Made by a program: the position numbers and the translations under genes | In this document: positions 10,232 through 21,679 of the stretch, piece by piece | Position numbering within the stretch: the stretch's first letter is position 1 | How the letters are laid out: each line of letters opens with the position of its first letter | Notes under the pieces: model-generated | The model's database searches: none | What the model was told of the DNA's origin: nothing | What the model saw: the letters and a program-made list of their open reading frames with translations, nothing else | From: Gongronella butleri | Lineage: Eukaryota > Mucoromycota > Mucoromycetes > Mucorales > Cunninghamellaceae | Length of the DNA stretch: 64,000 bases | Assembly: GCA_025201375.1 (NCBI GenBank) | Contig: JAIWZP010000080.1 | Span: forward strand, 38,474-102,473 | Direction: 5' to 3'

Positions 10232-11268
10232 AGGAAACATTTGTGTTGATATAATTTTACTTTTTTTCTAACGCGCCCCTCTCAGAAATAGAGAGAGCCA
10301 TGGCGCTTCCACCCGAGCAGCCTAAAATTTCAATCACAAGAGCCCTTGTTTGTCACTTCTTCCAAGAATAAAAAAAAACAAGAAACGCGTCATGTGGTCA
10401 AAATCGGGGGACGCCAAGCATTGTATGTGTTGTGTGTGTCTGTTCGTGTCTGTGGCGCTCTCGTGCGGGCTTAGTGTGGCCATGGAAAAATGAAAAAAAA
10501 AAAGCGATGCCAAGATTCCTTGATGGTCTCACCTGGTCAAACTTCCATTTTTAGCCGACTCGTTTTTTTTTTTTTTTCTTCTTTTTAACAGGGGATGAGC
10601 AAGAGGCATTTGTTGTCCACTCATGTCTCAGTTCTCAGAAAGAGTGCTATTACAACGCGCACGAGGCATGCACAGCGTCACAACAAGCAACCAAATAGAG
10701 AAAACGAGCCATTGGACACGCGCGGCGCCCGACATCACCGGTCTCCCTTTTTTTTCCATAGAGAAAAAAGTGCGCCAGGGCCCGCAAGTACGTCATTCAT
10801 GCGGATGCAACGCACACAAAATGTCAGATCGGCTGCGTGTGACATACAATCTATTTTTACATGCCGTTTTGGAGGGGCCAAGCATACACACACTCAACAA
10901 AGCCGCAGCCAGAAAATAAAAAACACGCATGTGGTGCATACTGATGACACTAGCGAGACGAGACAACACGGTCTGATTGCCGATGGACAAAGGAAACCAA
11001 AAAAAAAAGCATGGACCATGATGCAATGGCAATTGCAGGCGCTGCGCGTGCACATGTCTAGGCAAAACATGTGGCCGCGCTAGCTATTTTGTAATGATTG
11101 GTACGACAGCGGCTGGATGTAAAAAAAATAGACCCATTGTTGTGTGGGGGGGCCGTCAAATATTTAAACACACAGCCGATTGCCTTTTTTTTTTTTTTTT
11201 CTTTTCTTTCCACTCTTTTTTTTTTATTACACGCGCTTTTGTATTTTATATAGACCCTTTCTTCCACA
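10232..11268. other. Intergenic region, no gene seen
   Basis: About 1 kb between two same-strand genes. It contains A- and T-runs, a TG-rich stretch (about 10420-10460) and short open frames up to 162 codons (10595-11083) with no recognisable protein. The T-rich DNA at 11185-11260, ending in TATATAG shortly before the protease start, is the probable promoter/5' leader of the next gene. Confidence 0.5.
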
Positions 11269-12985
11269 ATGCATATTTCAACCAGTATATTATTACTCGT
11301 CGGCCTGGCCAGTGTGGCATCGACGGCGGTGGCGGACGAACAGCCCCTTGTTCGCGCCCCTTTTTACAGAAGGACGACCCGGGCCAATTGGATCCGCAAC
11401 CGTGTAGCCATGGCTAAACGGGACGGCCAATCCACTATTTTCAACGACCAAGGCTCACAATACCTGCTTGACGTCAACATTGGCACGCCTGGACAAACAT
11501 TTACCGTGGCCATGGACACTGGCAGGTAAACATTCACTTTAATCCCTCAATTCCAAGCGCACAATGCAATGGAACACACAGAAAATCCATTTGCTTGGCA
11601 GTGCCCAAATTTGGCCGACTATTTTTCTCACCTTTTTATTTTTGTTTCTCGCTCTGGAAAAAAAAATTTACAGTGCGGATCTCTGGGTGCCATCGTCGCA
11701 GTGCCCAGCAAGCCAATGTCCTTTTTCGCGCTTCAATTCCGGCAATAGCTCATCGTTTCAATCATCAGGCTCGAGCTTCAACATCCAATATGGTAAGTGA
11801 CATTGTGTGTGAAAAAGGGGGGCACGGACGATTTCTCTCTCTCCAATCAAGTATTCCCCTCAGCCCTCGCTCCCATTTTGGGCCAGATTTGTGCTGCAAT
11901 GGATGTCTCACAGCCTTTTTTTTTATATTTATCATGTAGGCATTGGCAGTGTCAATGGCACGTATGCGATAGACACGGTGTCTGTTGGTGGCATTAATGT
12001 GTCAAACCAGCAATTTGGCCTTGCAACGTCGACGGCCGACATTCTGACCAATCCACAGAGCTCGAGCGACGGCACGGGCAAGTCCTCGTCGATGCAATCC
12101 AACGGCATTCTTGGCCTGGGCTATCCTCAGCTGACGGCGCAGGCTTCCAAGACGGGCAAGCCGTACAACCCGGTCGTTTTCAACATGGTTTCGCAAAACC
12201 TGATCAGCCAGCCTGTGTTTTCCATTTACATGAACAGCCTGACGGCCGATTCCGGCGAAATTGTGTTTGGCGGCGTCGACAATACGAAATTCACGGGCAA
12301 TCTCGTGTATTTGCCCGTTGTCGCCATGTCGCAGTCGGCTCTGACGTCGACAGGCACCTACTACTACTGGATGGTCTATGGCCAGAGCATTGGTGTCACC
12401 GGTGGCCAGCGCGACACCACTGTCAACTTCACAACCTCGGCCTCGTCTTCAAAAACGGGTTCCTCGTCCAATAAGGCTTTGATCTTTGACACGGGCACGA
12501 CGCTCACGTACCTGCCCACGGCCATGGCCGAGCAACTGATGAGCTCCATCACGTCCAATTACGAGTATGATGCGGCGAGCGGCGTGTATGCCGTCGACTG
12601 CGCGTTGCAAAACTCCAATGCGTCGTTTGTCCTGTCCATGGCCAGCTCATCGTCGCCCACCACCAGCCCCGTCACCCTCACGATTCCCGTCAGCAGCATG
12701 GTCATCCCCGTCACCAACAATGTGTGCATGTTTGGCCTTGCGCGCATGGACTCGACCTCTGCCATTGGCAACACCATGTACCTCATTGGCGACTCGTTCC
12801 TGCGCAGCGCCTACCTCGTCTTTGACATGGGCCAGAACCGCATCGGCATTGCCGCCGCCAATGGCGTCGGCGGCTCCGTCAATGGTGTCACCGCAAGCTC
12901 CACGAGCGCCGCAAACACACTAGGCTCATCCTCCATCCTCGCCGCCGCAGCCATTGCCGTTCTTTCCTCCGCATTGTTCTTTTAA
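11269..12985 (+). CDS. Secreted, probably GPI-anchored aspartic protease (A1 family, yapsin-like)
   Basis: Pepsin-type endopeptidase. Exons: 11269-11525, 11674-11792, 11940-12985; 473 residues. It has a signal peptide (residues 1-22) and a basic propeptide with a KR site. The first catalytic motif is AMDTGSADLWVPSSQC (Asp about 83), split by intron 1 after DTG. A flap region follows, and the second motif is LIFDTGTTLTYLP (Asp about 309). The family's usual closing segment, YLIGDSFLRSAYLVFDM, is present. The C-terminus is a Ser/Thr-rich linker then a hydrophobic tail (ILAAAAIAVLSSALFF), as expected for GPI attachment and cell-surface retention. Several N-x-S/T sites support secretion. The substrate cannot be told. 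An AATAAA lies about 20 nt after the stop. Confidence 0.95.
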
Positions 12986-14787
12986 TCATACATCTCAACT
13001 CAATTGAAATAAACAGTCGTCATGTTGTACTATTTTTTTTATGAAATGCCAAATTTCACAAACATTGGCCTAAAATGCCGACAGATTGAAGCACAAAGGT
13101 ATAAACAAATCGATACTATGATCGTTTGACATGCGTCCAGCGCGTGGCTAAAACAGAATGAGGCCGTAAGAAAAAAGAAAAAGGTAAAAAAGGAAAAAAG
13201 ACGGGGTTTCTGTAGTTCAACTCTTTTTCCGTCCTGATGACCGGCTCGGAGATGTATAACCCTGCATAGAGTGCATTATGATTCATGTTGTGCTTGTTCC
13301 CCAAGTCTGCACGGTTGCCCTGAACAAAAAATTGGTCATAGAAACCTATTTTTCGTGTTTAACTTTTAAAAAATTTGTAATCCCTGGCTATTGTGAGCGG
13401 CTTTTGTGCTCACTGGTCGTGGCCGTTTGCAGGGTAACATTTCATTGCGCAGTGACTTTTACAAACGCGGTCAAATCACGCGGTTTATAATGTGCATGCT
13501 TTTTTTCGTGTTTTTTTCCCCTTTTGCATGTCATCCGCAACAAATGGTCTCTGTCTTGTTCTTATTTCTGAGACACCGAAGCCGACAACAAGTCATATCT
13601 TGTTTTTGAGGGCATGTTTTATAATGGAACTTTGATCAACGAGCAAACCAAGATGATTTTGACGCGCCGGTGTCACTTTTTTTTGCGCGTGCATGAAGAC
13701 ATGGAGGCACGACATGTGATCAGATGTTGGACAAGATCAGAGGCCTCATGTGGTAAGGGCTTGGAATTTTGGATGGGCGCGAACCGACGACGCGCGCAAG
13801 CCTGTGTGTTTTCGGCGTTTGCGAATACAGGTCCGCACTCGTTTGCTTTTGCGACCCTTCAACTCAGCCTTGGGCTGTGGTGCTTTCTCGCTTTTGGAAA
13901 GGCCTTGTGTGATCGCTGGGGGCTTTCCCGGGGATTCCTTTCGTTCCATGTCACTTTTATTATCATTTGCAAGTGACTAGTTAATGTAGCACAAGGAAAA
14001 AGTCTGAGAACCTGGCGAATCCACTGTGCCTTTTGACACATGATGCAAGGCAACAACAGCTGGCTTTTTTTTTTTTTTCACTTTTGGGCAAAGAGGCAAG
14101 GTTTTCTCCTATTTTTCTGTCGCACCTGCAGCTGACGAGGTGGTCGTCAGGCAAAGTGGGCCGCCAGTGATGCATCTGTCATTGGCACGGCGATGCATTG
14201 CATGGGTGAATTTGTCGTCGAAAGATCAATACATGTGCATTTTGAGAATCAAAAACGATGCCATTGAGGCAAAGCAGTGGTTAAAAACGAAAAAATAGCG
14301 TTAAAAGGGTGGGCTTTGCTCGATTTGCAAGCCGCAGCACGCCCCATGAATATCAGAGAGAAGCGCCTCATTTTTGTAAAAAAAAAGGGGTGGGGGTCCA
14401 GGCACGCCATTTGCTTCTTGTGGATCCATGGCCCATTGAGTAAAAAAAATCACATCTATCCCTTGCCCTATCTCTTTTCCTCACGAAAGCGCGTCCAAGC
14501 CGCATGCCCACCAAGTCTCTTTTTTTTTTTTTTGGAGTGCTCGGTTTGGACTAGTACAAGAGCATGGGCATCGCTCTCACAACACGAACCAGAATGAATT
14601 AAAACTTTAATTGTGCGAGGTTCACCGCCCGTCAAGCCTTTTTTTTTTTTCACAATTGGTCATGCCCATTCATCCTTTGAATTTTTTTTTTTTTCATTTT
14701 CAATGGCTGGTTGCATGCAATCAGCTTTTTATTAGTAGGTACATCGATGCAAGAGGTAAAAAGAAAAAAGGAGTCGAAGCATGAGGT
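12986..14787. other. Intergenic region, no gene seen
   Basis: 1.8 kb with short open frames only (longest 120 codons, 13614-13976) that resemble nothing I know and lack obvious splice partners. T-runs of 10 or more occur at about 14064, 14519, 14639 and 14681. It is the shared 3' flank of two convergent genes. No tRNA-like box B sequence was found. Confidence 0.5.
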
Positions 14788-15228
14788 TTAGGCATTTGTC
14801 TTTGGATATGGAGGCGCGGGATAGCCGGTTTGCGGGGTCTGGTAGCCGGGTTGGGGCGAGTAGGACGGCTGGGGAGGCGGATATTGCTGGTAGGGCTGCG
14901 TAGTGGGGGCATATTGGCCCTGTTGCTGGTCGTACGGGTTGTAGTTGCCTGGGGGAGGCGGGTTGTTGTATTGGCCAGGAGGGGGCGCGTTATATTGGCC
15001 CGTGGGAGGGGGCAATGTCGCAATGTTCTTTGCCGCCTGTCTCCTTCGGTAAAAAGCATAACCAGAGCACGGCAAGATCACAAAGATGAACACCATGGCA
15101 AAAATGAACACACCGCCATAATCGCGGCAGCTGCAGAGATAGCCACCCGTCGGCGTGCACGTCACAAACGCCGTCGAGATGATGGGGCGGCTCAAAAGCT
15201 CGCATTCACCAACAGTTCCGTATCCCAT
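14788..15228 (-). CDS. Small single-pass membrane protein with a Pro/Gln/Tyr-rich tail
   Basis: 146 residues in one exon, starting at the ATG at 15228; an in-frame extension to 15315 is possible but would run through 5'-leader-like sequence. The N-terminal roughly 45 residues carry five Cys, four of them closely spaced (TCTPTGGYLCSC), likely outside the cytosol. One membrane segment (VFIFAMVFIFVILPCSGYAFY) is followed by the basic stop-transfer RRRQAAKN. The rest is a cytosolic tail of imperfect PPPGQYN-type repeats rich in P, Q, Y and G. It looks like the many fungal Cys-rich-TM-proline-tail adaptors (compare VOPP1/WBP1), but I see no strict PPxY motif. Function unknown; that it is a gene is likely because of the coherent architecture. 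Confidence 0.7.
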   Translation of the reverse strand: MGYGTVGECELLSRPIISTAFVTCTPTGGYLCSCRDYGGVFIFAMVFIFVILPCSGYAFYRRRQAAKNIATLPPPTGQYNAPPPGQYNNPPPPGNYNPYDQQQGQYAPTTQPYQQYPPPQPSYSPQPGYQTPQTGYPAPPYPKTNA

Positions 15229-16420
15229 GATTAAATAAAAAGATGCAAAAAGAGAGCAAAGATGCAAAAATAAAGAGAGAGAGAGAGAGGCACAAATTCC
15301 CCCTTTTTTGCCCACTTTTTATATCAGATTTTTTTTCCAGATCAAAAATATCCAACAGGGAGGCACCAAAAAAAAAATGTGGCAGATGCAAGTCCAAAAT
15401 GGGCAATCTGGTCGACGCGCTGTATTTTTATTTTTTTTGAGGCGCTCGCCACGATCGCACCGCTGGCCTTCTCATTTCTGATCCGACAACGTTTCACTCG
15501 ATTGGTTCAAGGTTACACATTTGCCATAGCCACAGCACACTTGTCTTGCCAGAGGCGCCACATGACACGCTTTTTGCGTGTTTTTGCCGCGTGAGCATGC
15601 ACATCATTTGGATGGATACAAGGGGGCCTGCGAGGGCGCCGAGGGGCAAGACCAAATCAGCCGGGATCTTTGGGCTGATAGTGTGCTAGCTCACCATCGG
15701 CGTGATCCAAAAAGCAAAAAAAAAAGGCTGAATTAAGTTTTTTTGTGCCAAACGGGTGCCAACAATGGGGTGAACACGAGATGTGGCACCGCAGGTTACA
15801 CGTGCTGGCAATCCATTTTTGGGCAGGATGGATTGGTCGCGCATCGAAAACGAAGCCAGGCACTGCTGGGGGCCCATTTACCAACTGGCCAATGGCGCTT
15901 GCTTGTGCGACAACGATGGCAATTCGCTTAGCTGGCCCTGGATTGAACAAGAGAGTGGAAAGACATCAAGCGAGGCGCGGTCAGTTGCCAAATTGACCTC
16001 TTTTTGAAACGACCCACGACGTCCATTTCCCAATTGCCAGATGAAACAAACGGATAATGGGTCCATTTTCCCCGCCCCCCGTGTGCTCTTCACACGCGCG
16101 TCGCTCTTTTTGCATTTCAGTTGCTCGACGTGGCTGTGGCGAATGGCTTGTCGGAGCGCTGGTGCTACTAGCGTATCCTTTGATTGGATTTAAGCGCACC
16201 GCCACGCAAAAAAACCTTGTCGAAATTTTAAGGGCCAAAAAAAGCCCGCCGGTCCGTGTCATCGGATTGCAATTGAAAGGTTGACAAATGCACGTCGCCA
16301 ATGAGAAAAGCAAATCACTAGTGTCAGTGAAAATGGCCATTTCGTGCATTTCTTTGTCAATGACTTTTTTTTTTCCCGCAACTATTCATTGCCAATTGTG
16401 CACTCGGAGGGGATCATGGC

Positions 16421-16462
16421 GCTTGTGCACGTGCACATGCACGTGCCATGTATTGCACAAGC
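16421..16462. promoter_or_regulatory. Nested palindrome with two CACGTG E-boxes
   Basis: Outer arms GCTTGTGCA (16421-16429) and TGCACAAGC (16454-16462) are exact inverted repeats. Inside, 16429-16446 is an almost perfect palindrome, CACGTGCA-CA-TGCACGTG, giving two CACGTG sites of the kind bound by bHLH factors such as Cbf1 and Pho4. No adjacent gene starts within 1 kb, so a promoter role is only a guess. Confidence 0.4.
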
Positions 16463-16919
16463 AACGGCAGTGCGCAAAATGTGGCAAAGGTGTAAATCTC
16501 GCTATAAAACGCACGCACTACGTGTTGACTTGTGATCCACCGGGCATCAAAAGCTGCCAATGATCGACAGCTTGCTAGCCGTACAAGATAGGACGGAAAT
16601 TACAGCGTTGGAACGCTGAGCGAGCCAAAAATGGATGTATTTTGACCTTTGAGGATCCACTGCTCCGGGTTTCAAGTGGCAAGTTCACTTTTAACTCTCA
16701 GATGTTTATTGCTCCACATTGTCTCATGTTGTGCAATAAAGCAGACAAACGATCAAGAAAAAAAAAAGTCGAGAAAATGACGATTTCGCTTATTTTACTG
16801 TCATTTGATCGCTCGGCAATAAACGTTACCACTTGCAAGCCTGATTAATCTTTAAACTGGTTCTTTCAGCTTGCCGCGCTCGAATAAACCCACCCCAGGA
16901 GATCTGTGGCCGCTGGAAG

Positions 16920-17705
16920 ATACGCAACGATGATTTTCAAAAATGACGGATATTCCAAGGGGTACAGTACATCCGGTCCTTGGAAAATTGTAAAATTTAG
17001 GTCGCCACGCCCTTCAGGTATAGGGTGAACGCACATCATTCACGGACGAAAACACAATAAAAACCGGGGGTCCATGCAGTGGGTTTCGTGTAAACCGCGA
17101 AAAGCCGTGATTTTTCACCCCAAGTCAAAGTTAACGAGGATTAGTCGCAGTGCCCTGAAAATCATTCATAAGAAAGAGCACGGCTTGCTGCGTATGTGGA
17201 AATGGGTGATCTAAGAAAAAATTGATTTTTTGACATCTTTGACACGGTTCCAAAATCATAGAGGAATTTGCGACGCGTTTTAAGCGCGTCAAACGTCGCG
17301 TGCCACGCGCCGGGTTCTTATCAAATCCATGCGCCTACCGCTTCTATTGCTAGTGAACGCGCCGGCGGGGCTTTATCAACGCGTTTTTCCTGTGCAATTC
17401 GCCATTGAAATTTTAGCTTAAATCGCTCATTGGTCGCTACCCATCTGATGGACCCCAATCTTTTTTGGCCTTTTCCGTGGTTACTCCATGCGCTTCATCT
17501 TGTGTGCCAATTTGGTAGAATTCTGGAGACCTGATTTTTCAATTTTGGTTTTGGAGGCTGGCGACGACGAAAATTTGATTTGCGCGTGGCGCGCGTCCAA
17601 GTGGTCAGACACGTGCCTTTTGCGTCCCATTCGAGTTTTCCAGCTCATCTTTTCACATTTAAGCCACGTTTTGAGCTTTGCAATGCTTGGTTGGTAAGAA
17701 GACGT
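16920..17705 (+). repeat. Dispersed repeat family, copy 2
   Basis: Plus-strand copy collinear with copy 1 (inverted) and copy 3. Landmarks: ATTCCAAGGGGTACAGTAC at about 16951; CAATAAAAACC with GTGGGTTTCGTGTAAA at 17056-17095; AAGAAAGAGCACGGCTTGCT at about 17171; GTGCAATTCGCCATTGAAAT at about 17391; GATGGACCCCAAT at about 17447; GAATTCTGGAGACCTGATTT at about 17518. In-frame stops interrupt the frames that are open in copy 1, so this copy is not coding now. Confidence 0.8.
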
Positions 17706-18323
17706 GATTTGATGTGGGAAAAATGCAGCTTTTATAGCCCACTTGCGCGAAACGAGCCCAAGCAGCCCCCAATTTGCCACATTTGGTATCTTGACGCGTC
17801 AGGAACAACTGACACTACCATGTTGACCATGAATTTGGCTCACTGGAGGGCCAGACATCGCGAATTTGGTGCATTTTGGCGGATTTAATGCCTGTTTGCT
17901 CCACAAAGGATGAATTTCCAAGGGCCACGCCTTGGCAGCCTTCGCAGCTCGTGATTTTGATCCTCTGCGTTTGCTAGTTGCACAGGAGAGATGGTCGATG
18001 ATTAGGCCATTTCCCGAGAACATCGCGAATTGAAGCTTATTTTGCTTATTTTGCATATTTTGTGCTCGTTTTCGCCTAGTTGACCCCACGCGCGGGCGCC
18101 CACCAATGCAGCTTGAAAGAAACAACACGATGGGGTGATGCTGTGGACAGGGCAAAAAGTGCGGAGATTAAAACGGCGCGCTGGCGCAGGCAGGCCATTT
18201 TTGGGCGGGTGGCGGGGATTCAAAAGTTTCAAAAAAGGGCGTGTTGTGTGCTTTTGTGGTCAATTCGGTTCTCACTTTCGCGTTTTCTCTTTTTCTTTCT
18301 TTTTCATTTACTTTTGCAAGGCG

Positions 18324-20790
18324 ATGGATGGCGAGACGGATAGTGCTTCGAGTGACCGCGACACGTTCAAGATCCTCTTAGCGACGGATAACCACCTGGG
18401 GTACCTTGAGGAGGATCCGATCCGTGGACGAGACTCGTTTGTGACGTTTGAAGAGATTCTCAAGCTTGGCAAGCAGGCGGATGTGGACTTTATACTTCTT
18501 GGAGGCGATTTGTTCCACCACAATCGCCCGTCGCGGTCGTGTCTGTACCAGACGATGCGCTTGTTGCGGCGGTATTGCATGGGCGACCGTCCGAGCGAGA
18601 TTTGGATCGCCAGCGACCAATCTGTGCACTTTCAGGACGAATTTGCCACTGCGAATTACCTGGATGCCAATATGAATGTCAGTTACCCGGTCTTTTCGAT
18701 CCACGGCAATCACGACGATCCCAATGGGCCTGGCAATCTGTGCAGCCTTCATCTTTTGTCCATGGCGGGCCTGGTCAACTATTTTGGGCGCAGCACGAGC
18801 GTGCAAGATCTGGCTGTGCACCCGATCCTGATGCAAAAGGGCGCTTCCAGGCTGGCATTGTATGGGTTGGGCAATGTGCGTGACGAGCGTCTGCACCGAG
18901 CGTGGCGTGATGGGCATGTCAAGTTTCTGCGGCCGACAGACAGTGCGTGGCGCGACGAGAATTGCTTCAACATGCTTGTGTTGCATCAGAATCGCGTCAA
19001 GCACGGTCCCACCAGCTACATTCCGGAGCAATTCCTCGATCCGTTCCTGGACCTTGTGATGTGGGGCCACGAGCACGACTGCCGCATTGAGCCTGAGCGC
19101 AGCACGGGCACAACATCCCTGGATGATGACGACCATGTGCCTTTTATTACGCAGCCTGGGTCCTCGGTGGCCACCAGTCTGTCCGAGGGCGAGGCCATTC
19201 CAAAACATTGCGCGTTGCTACGCATCACGGGCAACGAATACGAGATGGAGAAATTGCCATTGACGTCTGTGCGGCCATTTATGTACACGAGCATTGTGCT
19301 TGGCAACACGAATGTGGGCAAGGACAAAAAAGCGGTGCAACGGTACTTGACGAATGTGATTGAAGATCTGATTGACAAGGCCAAGGTCGAATGGGTCAAT
19401 CAGCAACAACAATCGGCGCGTCCCCACAACCAAACGTCTCAAATTCAACCGCCCACAGCCCCTTTGCCATTGATCCGCGTACGTGTCGACTACACGGGCG
19501 GCTACGAGATCATCAATCCACAGCAATTTGGCCAGCCATTCACCAACCGCGTCGCCAATGCAAAGGACATTGTGAAATTCACTCGTACACGCGCCACACC
19601 TGCTTCCTCTTCATCCAATGCACGCAATCGCGCCAATGCGCGTCGCTCGGCCACCTCGGTCCTCGACGACACGTCCGCATCCGTCCCCGAACGACTCGAC
19701 CAAATCAAGGTCGAGGATCTCGTCCACGAATTCCTCGCACACAATACTCTGTCCATGCTCGCAGAGAATGAGCTCGAAGACGCCGTCAAAAACTTTGTCG
19801 ACAAGGACGACAAGGACGCCATTGATCGCTTTGTCAAGGGCACACTCACACGCACACAGGGCACCATCAATGTCGCAGGTGACATTGATGCCCTTACCGA
19901 TGAATTCGTCAAACGCAAGGTCCAAGCCTCCAAATCCGCCCGCCAGGAACAATTCGCACGCTCGCATGCTGGCATCTTTACCACCAGTAAGGAAGATGAG
20001 AGAAAATGGGAAAAAAAGTGTTAAAAATGGGATCCAAAACAATGAGAAATGGAGGGCTCACTCCTTTTTTTTCTTTCATTTTTTTCGCGTTTTTTTAGCA
20101 TCACGCGGCGGCAACGAGCCCGAGGACGATGGGATGTCGATGGATGTGGATCGCGTGTCGCGCGCGGGCTCGCCCGAATCGGCAGCGTCGCCACCGACGG
20201 CGCGTCGCGGTCGTGGTCGCGGTCGAGGTGCGTCTCCGGCACGCCGAGCCACGCGTGGCAAGGGCCGGGCGACGGGTAGGCGCGCTTCCTTTGACGATGA
20301 CAGCGAGGGCAGTGTTTATGACGACGCGCATGGTCACCACGACGACGACGATGATCATCATGATGAAGAAGAGGACGAGGACGATGACGAATTGGCTGCG
20401 CCGTCGACGACAACGACGACAACGCGACGCAAATTGCCTGCAACAGCTACTGCGACACGCGGCGGCAAGCAAGCGACACGAGGCCGAGGCAGCCGGAAGC
20501 AAGGTAGCACAACCTCCACGCGTGCCACCACCAGCAATAAGCGGAAAAAGCAAGCCACAGCCTCATCGGAGGACAATGACGACGAAAGTGAATCAACGTC
20601 GCACAAGGGCACGTCGGCAAGGCGGCGCGCCGGCGGTGCCTCCGGCCGTCAGCAGGCCAACAAGCGAAACCGCGGCAACCAAGACAATGACAATGATGAT
20701 GACGACGACGACAATGAGGATCCCTTGTTTGAAGAATCACTCACACAAGCTTCCACACGACGCTCCCTGCCTTCTTTTTTCCGGAAATGA
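18324..20790 (+). CDS. MRE11: Mre11 double-strand-break repair nuclease
   Basis: Nuclease subunit of the Mre11-Rad50-Nbs1 complex, which senses and resects DNA breaks and maintains telomeres. Exons: 18324-19986 and 20099-20790; 784 residues. The five calcineurin-like phosphoesterase motifs are intact and in order: ATDNHLGY (about 20-27), GGDLFHH (60-66), HGNHDD (127-132), VLHQNR (about 219) and WGHEHDC (about 247-253). The central Rad50/DNA-binding capping domain follows. The C-terminal exon encodes a glycine-arginine-rich motif (RGRGRGRG), known in Mre11 as a methylated DNA-binding element. It then has long acidic and Lys/Arg/Thr-rich low-complexity stretches and ends SLPSFFRK. The start MDGETDS sits 13 codons before the conserved first strand; the frame stays open upstream but that part is unlike the family. 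Confidence 0.97.
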
Positions 20791-21679
20791 AATAGCTTTC
20801 CCTCGTTTTTTTTTCTTTTCTTTTCCCATGCGCAGGTTAGCTTTCATGCATTTCACCACCCACTTTGTAAATAAAAAAAAGAGGCGCAATGAGCAGTGAT
20901 TGGATGATGCTCCGTGGTCTGACTTGGGCTGGATGCCAATCCATCTTATGCAAACGACGCGTCAAAAACCTTATTTGACAGCAAAAAAAAAAAAAAAAAA
21001 AAAAAAGAAAACGAAAAGAAAAAAATGGCATCAACCGAGTTGATAAAAGAGTCGCCCTTGCGACGCGCTTTGAAGTTCACGAACGCGCGCAATAACTTTT
21101 AAAACGAAGAAAAAGAGGGCGATTTACATGATTTCAACAGAAAGAGGTCATGACGTGAGTCACTTTTTCGCAATGCAGTTCGAGGCAAAATTTGCCAATG
21201 TGACCACACGGAGCGGCACCGTCCGTCGTTCCTTTATATTTTTTTAGAGGGCGCCTCCCCCCCTCCGTATTTGAAGCTAAAGCCGACGCGTTTTTTTGGT
21301 GGAAAGTGTAAATTTGTTTATTAAGCACATAAGATTCATGTTTTTGACAATTCCATTCTAGGAATTAAAAAAAGTGAGCATAAAAGATTCACTGTACAAT
21401 AGATGAGGTGAGGGAAGGGGGGATAATAAATAAAAAATGCAAAATTTCAAGGGCAAAAGAGAATAGAAGTGGAATAAAATGATACAGAGACAAAAAAAAG
21501 TGGAAAAAGACCTGCTTTTCCTCACGCGAGGGGGAGGAGAGGCGCCAAAAAAAGGGAGACGGGGAACCATGGGGTGTGTTGTGAGACATGCCAAAAAAGA
21601 AAAAGAAAAAAAGAGAGACTATATACACGGTGTCGTCAGGCCAGCCAACCAGCCATTTGGGTTGCAAAAAGGGCAAGAT
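20791..21679. other. Intergenic region between convergent genes
   Basis: Contains an A-run of about 24 (20982-21005), T-runs and AATAAA-like sequences on both strands (for example AATAAA at 20869 on plus, and AATAAA words on minus around 21300-21480). These are expected 3'-end signals of the convergent Mre11 and orphan genes. No gene seen. Confidence 0.45.

Larger units (their letters stand above)
15229..18323. other. Long intergenic region with repeat copy 2
   Basis: 3.1 kb without a convincing gene. It holds an imperfect CACGTG palindrome (16421-16462) and copy 2 of the dispersed repeat (16920-17705). Short open frames (for example 15783-16007, 74 codons) have no recognisable product. T/C-rich DNA at 18270-18320 precedes the Mre11 start. 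Confidence 0.5.

Noticed and set aside
15783..16007. 74-codon frame as a secreted Cys-containing peptide
   Set aside because: No signal peptide at its start and overlapping frames of similar length on both strands.
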